A program made the translations under genes and the position numbers. The notes beneath the pieces were generated by a model. It did no database searches. It was not told the origin of the DNA and saw nothing but the letters and a program-made list of their open reading frames with translations. A stretch of 64,000 nt of DNA, from contig JADWQD010000003.1 of the NCBI GenBank assembly GCA_016110215.1, positions 3,658,001 through 3,722,000 on the forward strand, in the 5' to 3' direction. Below are positions 1 through 12,174 of this stretch, one piece after another; position 1 is the first letter of the stretch, and each line of letters opens with the position of its first letter. The DNA comes from Capronia americana. Lineage: Eukaryota > Ascomycota > Eurotiomycetes > Chaetothyriales > Herpotrichiellaceae.

Positions 1-189
1 TCTTTCATTTCGCATCCTCCATCTTGCATCTTCCACTCACCCCCGACCGTATCGCGGTCACTTAGCCCCTGATTAGATTTCCTTGCAGCCCTCCATCCTG
101 CTGTTACCACAGCCATATCGCCGCTTTTCTGACGGCCGGCCGACCCGTCTAAGTCTTTGATATCTCTTGCCAATAAGAGCCTGGCCAAA

Positions 190-2690
190 ATGGATTATGT
201 CACCACACCAACTTCCGCAGCTTCGTCCGCGCAGGCTCCGACGATTGCAGTGGACGCTTCAGCATTTCTAAATCCAGAAGAATTGAGGTCGACCCTCCGT
301 CAAGAACCGTCGGATCTGACCTTCATGTGTGGCCTTGACGTTGGAACAACTAAGTCGTCAGGCGTTATCAAGATCGTGAGGAAATCTGAGGAGGCGACAG
401 AGGGAAATGTTTGGTCAACCTGGATTGTGGTCCGACAGGACGGGAACAAGTCCTTCCGGATACCTACCAAGGCTGCCATCATACCCCAAGCATGGGGTAA
501 GAGGCTCGGCGAGAAAGACTCTTGCACCATGGTCTTTGGCCATGATGTCGACAAAGGTCTCCAAGACGGAACGATAGACCCATCCAACGTCTTCGATTTG
601 ATCAAGTATGGGCTGTTTTCAGAATACTCGTCCGACAGGCCTGGTTCGAGAGCAGTCCAAACGGATCCCATTGTGGACGAAGTCAGAGAGAGACACTCGT
701 CCCTGTGTCGAAAGATTCAGGCGACATACCATGGCGTCGTTCGGGTCCATGACACTCTCGCCAACGAGATTCTGGAAGTCAAGATCAAACGCATAGAGGT
801 GAGCCTTCAACAGACTCTGGAGATGCAACCGAGTCACAGCTTCTGTCGTCCTATTGTGGTGCACTGCTAACCGTATAACAGGACGTGATGTTGGCCTATT
901 TAGAGTTCTTCCGCCGTTGCGCACTACTGCAGATCGCCGAAATCATGAAGATCGAGCCTGGCCGGCGCCACCATCGCCTGATCCCCCGTCTGCAAAAGGT
1001 CTTTGAACACGAGTCCCGTGTCGCTGCGTCTGTGCCTGCAAACTGGCCTCCGACAGTGCAGGATCGCTTCACGGTCCTTCTAAGTCGAGCTCGGTTCCCC
1101 AAATCAAAGGTAATTCCCTCAGAGGCGAGCTCGGCAGCCGTGTACAAATTGAACAAGATCTTGACCCGGCGTGATATCAATGGGCAAGACCGGAACACAC
1201 TCGTATGTGATGTCGGGGGTGGCTATGCCCAGACAGTCGTGCTCAGAAATTTTGTTCTGGATGGAAACCCCCGATTCGGAGCGATTGGTCCGGCACAGGG
1301 TTCCTGCAACGGCTCTTTGCAACTCAACCGGATGATGGGACTGCGCCTCTTCGGGAAACTTGATCTTCATCTGCGGCGGCTCCTCAACTCTCAACACTAC
1401 GCGGATTTCGAGAAGCAGATCAAGGACGGCATTGAACGTACCAAGCAGGAGTTTGGCAACAGCAACTCCAGGTTGTGGATCGAAACGCCAATCATTGGAC
1501 AGATCAACGTGCGGGATCGCGATCGACTCGAGCTTGAGAAATTGGGCCTGCGGTTTCTGCATAGGAGACTTAACCTGAACGTGAACGATGTGAAAGAACC
1601 TTTTGATGAATGGTTGGTTGGTATTTTCGAGCTTGTCCGGGCTGCTATCGACGACTTCGACAAGCAGCACCCGAATGACTCTCTCCGATCGATGGCTCTG
1701 TGTGGGTGGGGAGCTTTGCCCCCGTATGTGCTGCAAGCGTGCAAGAACCAGTTTCCCCAATTGGACGTCCACCTGATCGAAAACAAGACAGTGCCTATTA
1801 TTGCGCAGGGCAACTTTGCCACGCTTGTTCGCAAAGATCTGGCGTTGGATGACGTTGCTCGCAACAGCTATGGGATCAGATATGACATACCAGACGCAGA
1901 AGCCAGAGATCTCCCAGGGTACCATCAATTGCGAGACGAGGAATTCAGTGAAGATCGAGACTTCTTGCTAGACCGTCCTTTGTGGGTCGTCAAGAAGGGC
2001 GACAATCTCAGGTCCACTGATAAGAACTTCTGCGTGCAGGGCAGAAAGCGCTTGACATCGACACACCCAACGAGCACATTTCCCTTCACTTGGGACATCG
2101 ACATCATCGTAAGTGGATGTCATGCTGTAAGTGGCAGCACCCTCTCTGTCAGGGAGCTCGAGGAAGACAGCCAGATCGTCACGGTTGTGAGGTACAGCTG
2201 GGTGATCCGTTAAGCAGACGTCAAAATCCACGCAGCTGAATCGCCGTTTCAAAACCCGTTCATCGAATTCGACTTCCGCCTGAGACTAGACTTGGAGCAA
2301 CCAAGGCCCACGCTCGTTGTGTCCATTCCTCCGCAGGGGGGGGAGTTCACCTCGCCTCTGAACGCCGAGTGGAGAGAGGACATTCAGGGCTGCTTCGCTC
2401 AAAACATCCCCTTGGACCATATTTACGAGCATCTGAATTTGCAAGACAGCATAGAAGCCATGCGCGACGCACGCGGCAAGGAACAAATCGATGAGCAGCC
2501 GGAGACGGACTTCGATCAAGGTGAAGATTCCGAGAAGGAAGTGAGGATTGGGAAGATCAAGAAGCGCCAAGGCGCCAAGGAGGACCGAGCCCCACTTCGC
2601 CCAGGCGACTGGTTGAAGCGGCGTGACGCCCAGGGCCCTCAACGACGCCTCGCTTCTAGGTTACCTGATTCATCTTCGCACTCAGAGTGA
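190..2690 (+). CDS. Hsp70/actin-fold ATPase-like protein (3' part uncertain)
   Basis: This encodes a predicted nucleotide-binding protein of the Hsp70/actin superfamily, a group expanded in filamentous fungi; the client or role is unknown. The ATG at 190 is chosen because it is the first one preceding the conserved domain. Exon 1 is 190-798 and exon 2 starts at 882; intron 799-881 has a GTGAGC donor, a GCTAAC branch and a CAG acceptor. The phosphate-1 loop (LDVGTTKSSG, near residue 50), the phosphate-2 loop (CDVGGGYAQ) and an adenosine-type motif (CGWGALPP) are all visible. Exon 2 meets an in-frame TAA at 2211-2213, yet the same frame continues as coding-looking protein from 2217 to the stop at 2690. 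A phase-1 intron such as 2131-2217 would give about 776 aa, but its donor is weak, so a nonsense mutation is also possible. The ATPase call is firm; the C-terminal model is not. Confidence 0.8.
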
Positions 2691-3762
2691 CAGATCTGGC
2701 TTCAAGATCTGAAATCAATGATCAAGAGCGCGCTGCCCTGTGGCCAACCCGTCGATTCTTTTGGCCGGCAGCCCTTCTCCGTCAGAGTCTCCAACCCACG
2801 CAGATAGCGACCGGACGAGGGCCAGCACAATGCTGAACACGTGCCGAAGACTCTGAATACCGTATGGCGTACCGGAGTCGTGTGCGGAGACTCAGCGACA
2901 GAAAGCGACAAAGGGTCGATGGCATTCACACCACGGGCAATCGCCGGGGATCGAGATGGGGATTGGGATGGGAATCCGTGCGGCCATGGCCACCGCACAT
3001 GCACACGTATGTACGAGGATGTTGGAAAACAGGTCCAGCAGTCAGTCAGAGAGCATGTTTTGTTTTTGTTTTTGTTTTTGTCATTGTTTCAGGGCCGACT
3101 GACTACCCTTGGGGGCCAGAGGCTTCAGCAAGAGCAATGCCTCCTCGTGGAGAGCCACATACAAGTACGCCTCAATGCAATTTTTCCTTCCTTCACTTCT
3201 ATCTTCCCTGCGGCGATCCATCTGAGTCACGAGCACGCAAACCTCTGTAGGCTTTGAGGCAGAGCGAATTTGGATTCCTGGGTGGCCAGCCGGTGCGATG
3301 CTCAACGTTTCCGTGACATGGCGCTGATCAGCCACCTCGGGGGTAACGTGATCGCAGGAGCAGAACCAGTGCCAGAGCCGTAGGGGATGTTAGCGTACCG
3401 ACTTCTCCCAGGCCGTTAGGATGAGAAACCTGGGAATACGAGTGTGACGATTTTTAGATCTCGGTAATATCCATAGGGACCTTTGCTATATATGCCATGG
3501 CAATACCTCCGCGGCGCCTTGCGCCATCTTTCTCAACGCCGTTGCGCAGACGCAAAAGGCGCCATCTGCCTGGGCCACACATTAAGATGTAAACGCGCTT
3601 GGCCTGCCATACACTATGCTGCCAATGCACGACGCCAAGATGAAAGGCCGCGAAGTTGAACTTGAAAAACACAACCAAAATAAGTGCCCCCATATCCTAT
3701 GTTACTCATGGTCTTTGCCCTGCCGACGTGGGTGTTCATCTCTCTCTCTGCGGCAAAGTCCT
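2691..3762. other. intergenic, 1.07 kb
   Basis: This is the 3' flank of the Hsp70-like gene and of the convergent PFF1 gene. Short ORFs on both strands have no recognisable domain or convincing splice structure. The only distinctive element is a small T/G-rich microsatellite. Confidence 0.6.
3056..3081 (+). repeat. TGTTTT-type microsatellite
   Basis: About four imperfect copies of a TGTTTT/GTTTTT unit lie in tandem. No function is inferred. Confidence 0.75.
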
Positions 3763-6624
3763 TCACACCGTGAACCGTTTATAGCCCTCCACCAAACCGT
3801 CACCGCCCTTCGTGATGGCCACCCAGTCGGGGACATAATGCATGGCCTCATCGAACGCAGGAATCGCGCCATTCTTGTTGACATCGCTCCATAAACACAC
3901 CACTTTCCCATGCATCGAGCCGTTGGTGCTTGGCTTCTCATCTTCGGAGGTCGGATTATCCCAACTAACATCAACAGTCCAAGCGCTGCCCCACGTTCGA
4001 CTCCATAGCCTAATCTCCTGGCTGCCGGCTTCAGGGACGGGGGCAAACCGCTTGTCCTTGGCCGCCTGCCCTTTAACATGGAAACTTTGGATAGGTGCCG
4101 TATCAAAAACAAGCTTGCAAGCCCGAGTGTTCTTGCCGTACAGGATAAAGCGAGCCGCGTTGTCGCTGTCACTTACATTCAAGCGGGTGACATTGAACGT
4201 CAGCCAACTCTCGTTTTGTTTCTCGGGACCGACATGTGCAGACGAAGGGTTGGCAGCGTTAGGCGGGATGCCTGACCAAGAGCAGCGTTGCATATTGCTG
4301 GAGTTGGAGGGCCCAGCGTGCGTGCAGATAATCTCCTGTCCTGCGGAGCTGGGTATGTAGTCCACCACATGACGCGTGAAGGGTGACACACCCATGAGAT
4401 ATACGGTATTGTTTCCTCCTTCAAGGTCGACGTGCTGCTGGAAGAAGAGCTTCAATCTGTTGTCCATGGAGAACGGAAATGCGACCAAGTTGTATGCTAA
4501 GGTTCCGATCAGGACCAGCAATAAGAATATCGGTACATGCCAGGTGAAGCGGTGGAGGATGGGTACTAGCGGGGAGAAGAGAAGTATCGTGCAGGCCGCA
4601 ATCATAATGTACAAAAGGAACATCGAACTTCCATCCTGTCCGGTCTGGTGCAATCCTTCGGTCAGCAGCAGACCGATTTGCCCGACGACGATGAGGTTGA
4701 TCGGGACCAGAATGAGTAACTGCAACAGCCACAGGAACGACCACTGAGACTTGCTCCACTCTGGCTCGGCTTCATTGTGAGATTTTTCATCGCTCTCTTT
4801 GGTGTTAGAGTTGTGCTCTTCTTGTTCCCGGCGATAACCTCTTCTTAGCAAGCCCGATCTTTCTGTGGGCTCATCTTCCTCGTTTGCGGTGGGATGCTCT
4901 TCTTCGTCCTCGTGGCCAGAGACCGAAGCAGCGTGTGTAGGGGTCGAGCCATCTTCATCAGCCACTCTTTGACAATATGTTGACTTTTTGGGTAAAGAGA
5001 ACAATTCTAGATAGGCAAGCCAGGTGGCCAGCCAGACGAGGGCTGCGTAGATCAGGACGAAGTACAGGCCGACTAGGTGAAGATGCTCTTCGAAGACTAC
5101 CGCCACAATGAGGAATACCCACCAAGCGGCCCACATCCACGAGAAGCCATATACACGAGTAAGCGAGGAGGGCCGGCCGTAGTCCGCTGCTCGGCAGAAG
5201 AACCATGCGACAAAGGTAAAGGCTGCGATCATCATAGACCAGACAGCCCATTCACTGCTATGGGCGATGTACTGATTCTCCTTGAAGATGAGATATGCCA
5301 GGGCGACTGGTGCTGCACAAGCCACAAGCAGGATGAGCGGAAAACGGAAGAAACCTCGCCATCCGTATAACTTGACTTTCTCGTCTCCATGTGTAAGGTG
5401 GGCGTATCGCGTGCTTGAGAAGAGGTAAAACTTGTCGGCTTGATATAACAGTGCGACGGTGAGGAGAAGAAGAATCGGTCCCGCGACAAGCAGAGTGACG
5501 GACAACGCAAAGAATGTGTGGCTCTTCAGAATGGCGAAGGTTTGGCCAAACACGTCAAACCAGAGCGCCCGGCTGCCCTGGACTTTGTCTGGGTCCAGAT
5601 CCGTTTTGAGTGACGCGGAAGTCAGGGCTTTGGAGGTCGCAACAGCTGCAGACAGCATGTGCCAGAGAGAGCTTTTGCCGGTGTGTCGGGAATCGTCCTG
5701 GTCGGTGTGGTAGCGAGCCCTGGGTCCAATAAAAGCGAGGTCGAGGCCACGGTAGCCCAACTTGCCATTGAACACAACATAATCAGTCTGACTCCTGACA
5801 AGCCCTCGATTGAAACCATCTGCCGAAGTCGAAGAACCAAAAGGATACTTGGAGTGTGCATAGGCCTTTGTCACAGCCTCGTCTGTGCTTCGAAAGAGGG
5901 CGGCTCTCCCCCCTGCACCAGCCCCTTCGAGGTTGAGAAACGAGCTGACGATCTTGGACATGGGATGTTGGCTAAAAACATTTGCGCCATTGAGGAAATC
6001 TTCTTCTCCGTTGTTCAAGAGTAGAACCACTCCGTTCTTTGGGTTGTTCCTAGGCGTGGTGAAGTATTTGAGCAGCTGGAGGACACATATCACGCCCACG
6101 CCGTCATCAGTCGAGCCAAAGCCTGTAGAGACACTATCATAATGTGCATTCACCAACACGGCGTTTCGCGTAGAAGGCTTTCCGCTTGGATCCTGCCACC
6201 ATTTTGAAGTATCATCCTCCTTGCCAGGCACATAGACGATAATGTTGGTCCCTTCGAAGTAGACAGAGACGCCGGGACTAGGGGGAATGCCGGCAGATGA
6301 GAAAGTCAGGTTGGAAGTGTTGTCCTCAAAGATGTATGCAACCCCATCATTCTCTTTCACTATTGTCTCAATACGTTTGAGGAGCCAGTCGTGGACTTCG
6401 TCGTTGCGACGACTGTTGTAGGGATGGTAAGAGGAAGTCAGGAGCTGAAGGTCCAGCCAAGCTTCCGTGAGGTTGATGCCATGGATCGGCGTCGGCGAGC
6501 TCGGAGGCGAAGGCACAGTTGTGTGGACGATGATTAGAGCGACAACAATGGCAAGGTAAACAATGCTGCTGATGATGGTGACAGGCCAACGAGTGAATCC
6601 GAAGGGGTTAGACACCCTCGCCAT
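3763..6624 (-). CDS. PFF1: vacuolar membrane M28 zinc protease (Pff1 type)
   Basis: A multi-spanning metallopeptidase of family M28, orthologous in architecture to yeast Pff1, which resides in the vacuolar membrane. Here it is a single exon of 953 aa. The ATG at 6624 (MARVSNPFGF) is preferred over one 35 codons upstream, because family members begin with this short N-terminus directly before the first membrane segment (about residues 14-34). The luminal peptidase domain follows. It shows NAHYDS (H161), STDDGVG (D173), NNGEED (E207/E208), NLEGAG (E233) and a later YHTDQDD, which are the expected zinc ligands and catalytic glutamate. Several hydrophobic segments come next, with an acidic low-complexity loop around residue 600, then a C-terminal soluble domain with many N-x-S/T sites. 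All key residues are present, so it should be active. Substrates are unknown. Confidence 0.93.
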   Translation of the reverse strand: MARVSNPFGFTRWPVTIISSIVYLAIVVALIIVHTTVPSPPSSPTPIHGINLTEAWLDLQLLTSSYHPYNSRRNDEVHDWLLKRIETIVKENDGVAYIFEDNTSNLTFSSAGIPPSPGVSVYFEGTNIIVYVPGKEDDTSKWWQDPSGKPSTRNAVLVNAHYDSVSTGFGSTDDGVGVICVLQLLKYFTTPRNNPKNGVVLLLNNGEEDFLNGANVFSQHPMSKIVSSFLNLEGAGAGGRAALFRSTDEAVTKAYAHSKYPFGSSTSADGFNRGLVRSQTDYVVFNGKLGYRGLDLAFIGPRARYHTDQDDSRHTGKSSLWHMLSAAVATSKALTSASLKTDLDPDKVQGSRALWFDVFGQTFAILKSHTFFALSVTLLVAGPILLLLTVALLYQADKFYLFSSTRYAHLTHGDEKVKLYGWRGFFRFPLILLVACAAPVALAYLIFKENQYIAHSSEWAVWSMMIAAFTFVAWFFCRAADYGRPSSLTRVYGFSWMWAAWWVFLIVAVVFEEHLHLVGLYFVLIYAALVWLATWLAYLELFSLPKKSTYCQRVADEDGSTPTHAASVSGHEDEEEHPTANEEDEPTERSGLLRRGYRREQEEHNSNTKESDEKSHNEAEPEWSKSQWSFLWLLQLLILVPINLIVVGQIGLLLTEGLHQTGQDGSSMFLLYIMIAACTILLFSPLVPILHRFTWHVPIFLLLVLIGTLAYNLVAFPFSMDNRLKLFFQQHVDLEGGNNTVYLMGVSPFTRHVVDYIPSSAGQEIICTHAGPSNSSNMQRCSWSGIPPNAANPSSAHVGPEKQNESWLTFNVTRLNVSDSDNAARFILYGKNTRACKLVFDTAPIQSFHVKGQAAKDKRFAPVPEAGSQEIRLWSRTWGSAWTVDVSWDNPTSEDEKPSTNGSMHGKVVCLWSDVNKNGAIPAFDEAMHYVPDWVAITKGGDGLVEGYKRFTV

Positions 6625-9600
6625 CGCAGAGGAAGGGCTAACGATGCTCTTAGGACATGGGAGAAGGCTTGTCAACACAGAGGTGCCATTATGCTTGTCA
6701 CGATGATGACTTTGTGAGGCAGCAGTCAACGATGGCCGAAAACTTGAAAGTTGCGATCTTCATGTCTTGCTTCCCCGCAAGCAAGTCCCCAATCTGCAGC
6801 ATGTGCAATGCAAATCATACCTGCATCATCACCCCACGCCTCTTACAGGCGGGCCAAGAAGGCCAAAGGCTCGCCTAGGGGGCCGAGCCCAATCAGAAGA
6901 GCAGCGCCTAAAGTCGAGCTTGCAAGCTAGCGTCGTTTTCCATTCTGAAAGCGGCATTGTGACAATAATCTGCCCTTGTGTTGAAACTGCCAATGCTTGA
7001 GCACCAGAATATCTTTGGCTGAATGCACATACTCCAAGGAATCTGCATAATTGCATTTAGCATGACCTACCTGAGGGACGCCATGTTACGCGCTGCGACT
7101 CCTATCATAGACGAGATAAGCTGGCATGTCTCAGAAGCCCTAATCCCATATGTCCTCACCTTCATTTCCCCCGTAATGTCGTCCGCTCAATGAGTATGCC
7201 GACTCTGGGAATAGGTACTCATCGGTTGAGAGAACACTGATCGCCACTCCGCTTATACGCTTACCAGGAAAGAAGTCCAAAAATTCACCCAAGGCTGAAA
7301 CTTGGGTCGTGCGGATACTTGGTCCTAAGAAGGAAGGGGACGAATCCAGTCTCAATGGAAGTAACGATTCCAAAACAGGCCTGGAAGGATGGAACAAAGA
7401 AGCATCCATCGCTATACTTTTGGCCGAGTTTTCTACGCAGCCGCTCATTCACGAAGACCACAATTTTAAAAGTAACGTTACCGAAAGATCCAGTAAAGCC
7501 AGCGGACCATTTCGAATATTCTCGATATCCCGCTCCGGTGGGCTGCAGTTCAAGGACCACCCAGCCGGTACATGTCACCTATTGGGGAATCTTATCTGGA
7601 TGTTGAGATGCTCGACGTGAGGTTTGATCTCACCGAAAGTTTTACGGACGCTACCAGTAAAGCCAATATCGCCGGCTTCGCATGCCGTAGCAGCGGGTTG
7701 AATACGTCGACCTGGAACAGGAGTTCCTCGTCCTGCCCGCCGCATCCCCTCTGCTGGGCCGAATTGCATGGTTCATGATGACACGGCCGCTGAGAAGTCT
7801 GAAATTGCCTGCCTTGAAAGAAAGCGCTATGCCGAATTCAGTGTTTGGGATGCCTGAGACAGCTCGCCTGACTATAAGCATTAAGAATCATCATTGGCAT
7901 GGGCAGACCTCCCTCGTAGCAAGCGTGCATCTTGCAAGATGGCCATCGAGTTCCATACATCGAGGCTGCACTTACGCACGACTTGGGAGGCATTTGAGAG
8001 GGAGGGCGTCTGGCAGTAGCGGTCCAGCAGATATTTCGCTGGGAATAGAACTCGGATGTATTCGTATGGTAGCTATCTCGTTCCGATAAGGCAGCGGCCT
8101 CTCTAAAGTCAACTTCATCACGTCCGTGTTGGTCAAGGACATGGTTGAGTCCAAGGAGCAGTTGTGCAAGAGTTGGGCTTTACCCATTGGATAGTGGTTA
8201 ATGCTAGATCCAGAATGGGTGCAAAGCAGAACGGATGATTTGATTCAGTAATGGAAATATCGATGGGTACAACAAAGTGGAATGTCCTTCGCCACCGATT
8301 CGCACGGCCTTGGGTTGTCATTCCTACCTATGTTGTCAACCACAAAGGTCTCCTTCCCACTAGTACTTTGCTGGCACGTTGATGTTGCTCGTCATAAGGT
8401 CTGCCATTGGTCCTGTCAACGGAAAGTCCTCTTTAAGGTTGTTTTCGACACTGCTCCCTAAGATAAGTTCTCTGCCATGGCTTGTGTGCTGCCCAGCTGG
8501 AGGTTCAGTACGAGTTCTTGGGGATATGGAGTTGTGAAGATTGTCTGTATGGTGGTCTGTGCTTGTCTCAAACAGACTCTGAGGTGAATGCATGTGAAAA
8601 GCACGAGTCGCTGGGTCGGTTGACGAAAGTTTTCCTGCTTGTTCTGGGACATCGGGATGGCATCAGGCGCTGGCCGGGTTTCATGCTTTACGACATCATC
8701 GCAGCAGCCGAGGTTTTCCACACCAAGGAAATTGTACCCGTTGAAGTGCATTCAGACGCTATTATTAGCCCGTAGAGGGGTTGATTGCCCTGATTCTTGG
8801 AGCATATTGTGTGAGGGAAATTCATACGTGGTGGAGCACATCAAGGGGAGGAATGCAGTCAAATATAGAAACAGACATATGCTCGCTGCTGAAAGATGTG
8901 GATTAATAAATCGGAGAAATGCATTCGCTTGGTCGAGAGGTAATGCACGATGTATACGCGATAGGAGCGCACTCTGCGCGTCCTCGCCGAAGCTGGACGT
9001 CGTCGCATGTTGATACTGGATTGCATGTCTTCGAGCGCCGTAAATGGTAAATGCTGCATTATACAACAGTGGCAGGGTACGGACGTCCGGAGATAGCGTC
9101 GATCAGACGCAGAAAGGCTTGCTGCATGGGTCGTGTTTCGATGGGATCCATGGTTGACAAAGCACGGAGCCTTGCCGCGCAAATTGATACTTCGGGAGCA
9201 AATGAATCCGTGGGAGTGACTTCGGCTATTGATGCGCCGTCAACAACGGCTTCGACTGATGGCGGGAAGGTGTGTGCATTAGAAGCAAGGTCAAAACACA
9301 TTCCACAATGGTGACGTGGATGGTTCGGGCGCTGCTATTCATGCGAGGGCTACCCTTGTGAAATATGCCACGATGCCACAGAATTGACGTGTCATAGACA
9401 AGAAGGAGTGGTCTTGCGTCTTTCGCTCTTTGCAGGCAAAGGAGATCGTCGCTACCCCAGATTCCAGGGTCGGTTGGATCTCTCAAAATAGCTCAACCGC
9501 GATCGCATTTGTTGAAGTGTTCGCAAGCTAGGACGCCACCTGGAGTACATCCTGCGCGTGGGTCCGGGGTTCGGCCGAACCAAGGAGCAGCTGTACGCAG

Positions 9601-10899
9601 CCTTGCCTGTATTCCGGCATCACTCCTGGCCGCCATGTGGATGTTGAAATCACGCAGTGGTGCTGGTTTTGTTGTGGGGAAGAATGAGGCAAATGGGAAT
9701 GTTCCTGCGCGCCGTGCACAGTTTGCGGTCAGCGTCGTCACTGATGGGACAATCCATCCATTGAATTGGAGCCGCAGGATGGTCTTCGAACTGGATGGCG
9801 ATGATGAATGAGTGCGGTGATATTGGAAATTCGGAGTCCGTATTGACCCACGAGTGAAGTCGGATTCGAGGAGGGTATCAAAACATCTACACAATACGTC
9901 CTTATCGGAGCAGCTGGCTGTTCAGGTCGCAGCCGAAAACGCTCGTAGGCGACCACATGCTAATGCGGCTTCGGCTCGAGCCTGTGGGATTGTTATCCGG
10001 ATCTGACAGGCTGCTATATTTACCTACTCGCATGGACATCGACAATTGCTGCAAACGGGAAACATGTATCTTGCTTCGAGACACTGCTGCAGGCACAGGC
10101 GTCGAAGTGACTTCCGTTGCCAATCGCAAAGTGGCCGTGGGAAAAGGCAGTCGGGATTCTGGAACGGGTGAGAGAGAAGTGAGAGAGCAGTGATCGAACG
10201 ACTCGCTCGCTAGAGGTCGACTCGCTTGAGTTGCCTCCCCCATCTCAGCCAATCACAGCGCAGCAAGAGGGTATCGGCGTGGAGGAATCCCGCGATACCG
10301 ACTCGCCGATATTCTACTTTTCACGCATGCCTCACATGCTACTCATCCAAGCAGATCATCTGCTTACTCCGTACCGTTTACATTCACCATCGACCTTATC
10401 TCGGCCGATGCGCCGGAGACCTTTACGCCACTCAAACGCTTTTCATGAAACGCAGGAACTGTGCGTCTCAACGGACCAACCACGTGTCCCCGCCGGTGTT
10501 TCGTTTCCAACTCGGGTAGTTGATCAGCAAACTCTTTAGAAAGACCTCTGATACTTGCCGCGTGCTCTTCGCCTTTGAGATATTTGTCCGACATCGTGAG
10601 TGGACGAGGATGTTGTGATGCGTCAGTCCGCGGCCGTTCTGCTTGCATTCTTGCCGTGTCCTTCCTCTTCCACAAGGACCTTCCTTCGGGGCGTGAGTCA
10701 AGCGACGCCGATGGGAAGGCATAGAGGTATATAGATACCTAAGGTTTGTAACACCTTCGAGCCTTCTTCCATCAATTCAAATTGAGGGTGTTTTCAAATA
10801 CATTGTCACTGTCACACCTGCTCGTCCCTGCTCTCAACTGCCTCATACTTCTCCAACCTAGTTCACCCGCCACCCTTCCTTTCCGAAAACTCACCCAGC
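6625..10899. other. gene-poor region, 4.3 kb
   Basis: I find no recognisable gene. Many 60-130-codon ORFs overlap on both strands (for example 7285-7578 minus, 8458-8751 minus, 9493-9894 minus and 9509-9811 plus), but none shows a known motif or a consistent exon chain. The left end carries the promoter of PFF1, the right end that of the DUF5519 gene. The middle could hold non-coding transcripts or degraded genes. Confidence 0.5.
10725..10740 (+). promoter_or_regulatory. TATA-like palindrome upstream of the DUF5519 gene
   Basis: AGGTATATAGATACCT is an inverted repeat (six-base arms, ATAG centre) containing TATATAGA. It lies about 160 bp before the ATG at 10900 and is followed by a pyrimidine-rich stretch, as in many fungal promoters. 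The promoter role is inferred. Confidence 0.4.
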
Positions 10900-11712
10900 A
10901 TGACCGCCACTATGGCATTGCTCTGGGCGCCTAACTTCTTCTATGTGGCCGCATCCATCCTGATCGGCTCTACCATTATCACATACCTGCTCAAATTCAT
11001 TCGACTGGACATGCGACCTTTTCTCTCAACGAAAACGGGCAAAATCATCGAATCGACGGCAACGAAGGTCTGCGTACGCGTGCTTAACATGCTCGCTGTC
11101 TCAGACCCACTCACCCCCCCAACTAGTCCTATTACCAGATCCTCCCGCGGCTATCTCGAAACTCTCCCTCAACGCCGCGGCTCCCGGCCCGAGATCGAAG
11201 GCATCAGCAGTCCCATCCAAAGGACCCAACTTCCCCCCTGGGAGCAGAAGGACGTGCAAGACCGCCTGCGCAATTTGATCATCGAGATTCCCGAGAAATA
11301 TCCCCAGTCGACTTATTTGGGTCGCTCGACATTCGAGCCTGCTTCCCCGACCTCACTTTACGCCCGCCATCGCGCGTTCAACGAGACAAAGTACTATGGC
11401 GAGATCATCAGCGCGAACACAGAAGATGGATTCATTCATTCGAGCCTGCATCCAAGTGATGTCAAGACGGTGATTGAGAAAGGCTGGGGCCAGCGACATC
11501 CCTTGTCCGGCCGACTTACATCTCGACTGACCGGACTTGTGGACGGAAATCAGCCCAGTCCAGTTGAAGGCTCAAAGGTCTTGCTCTATGCGCCGAGGAA
11601 TAATGAGGACTTGGAGGTCATTGAGCAGATACTCAACGCCGCTGTCTGGTGGGTCGGCGGGATTGATAACAGGATTGATGATGAGCAGGTTGTGAGTGGT
11701 GCTGAATGGTGA
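10900..11712 (+). CDS. membrane-anchored luciferase-like domain (DUF5519) protein
   Basis: A single-exon gene of 270 aa. One hydrophobic segment (about residues 8-30) near the N-terminus suggests a membrane anchor. A basic, Pro/Ser-rich linker (about 65-120) follows, and then the conserved domain. That domain contains NTEDGFIHSSLHPSDVK, GWGQRHPLSG and a C-terminal VLLYAPRNNEDLEVIEQI ending in AAVWWVGG. These are hallmarks of the fungal family annotated as luciferase-like (DUF5519). The name comes from remote similarity, and light emission should not be inferred; the biochemical function is unknown. The conserved His-Ser and Arg-His-Pro motifs look like an active or binding site. The start is the first ATG after a CT-rich leader. 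Confidence 0.85.
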   Translation: MTATMALLWAPNFFYVAASILIGSTIITYLLKFIRLDMRPFLSTKTGKIIESTATKVCVRVLNMLAVSDPLTPPTSPITRSSRGYLETLPQRRGSRPEIEGISSPIQRTQLPPWEQKDVQDRLRNLIIEIPEKYPQSTYLGRSTFEPASPTSLYARHRAFNETKYYGEIISANTEDGFIHSSLHPSDVKTVIEKGWGQRHPLSGRLTSRLTGLVDGNQPSPVEGSKVLLYAPRNNEDLEVIEQILNAAVWWVGGIDNRIDDEQVVSGAEW

Positions 11713-12174
11713 ATGATGACGGGCTCGCAATGACTGTTTGATGCGTGTTATGGATGGGCGGGTTCTTGATGTTGTCTTCAACTCTATCAATCAGAAGCGT
11801 CCTTGCAAGTCATTCTATGACAGTTGGTAGATGGGCAGTATGGGTCCATGTCCAAATATGAGATTGATTGTACTGTTAGCCTGACTACACACTTTCCCTC
11901 ATGCCGTGAGACCGTCAACGCCACACGAGATCGAGATAATATGCTTGTCTCCGTCCTAGGTGTTGGTCTTGGAAAGTCTTGAGCCTGGTGGTTGGTATTT
12001 TATACCTCTATCAGGCTCCACTAGTCATCTCGAAGATTAAGCGACCCTGTACGCTCCATTCGGAAATGTGCGGTTTTGTCTGAAGCCGGGTCCATACCGA
12101 GTACTGCAGGCTTCGGTGGTATCGTAATTCGGCCCCTCTCAAGTTCCATCCTCGTCACCTTTCGTACATGGACC
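11713..12174. other. intergenic, 0.46 kb
   Basis: Shared 3' flank of the convergent DUF5519 and CE16 genes. Nothing further is seen. Confidence 0.6.

Noticed and set aside
1119..1928. 269-codon minus-strand ORF
   Set aside because: Antisense to the ATPase domain of the Hsp70-like gene.
9493..9894. Opposed ORFs of 133 and 100 codons
   Set aside because: They overlap on opposite strands; neither has a motif, splice support or distinctive composition.
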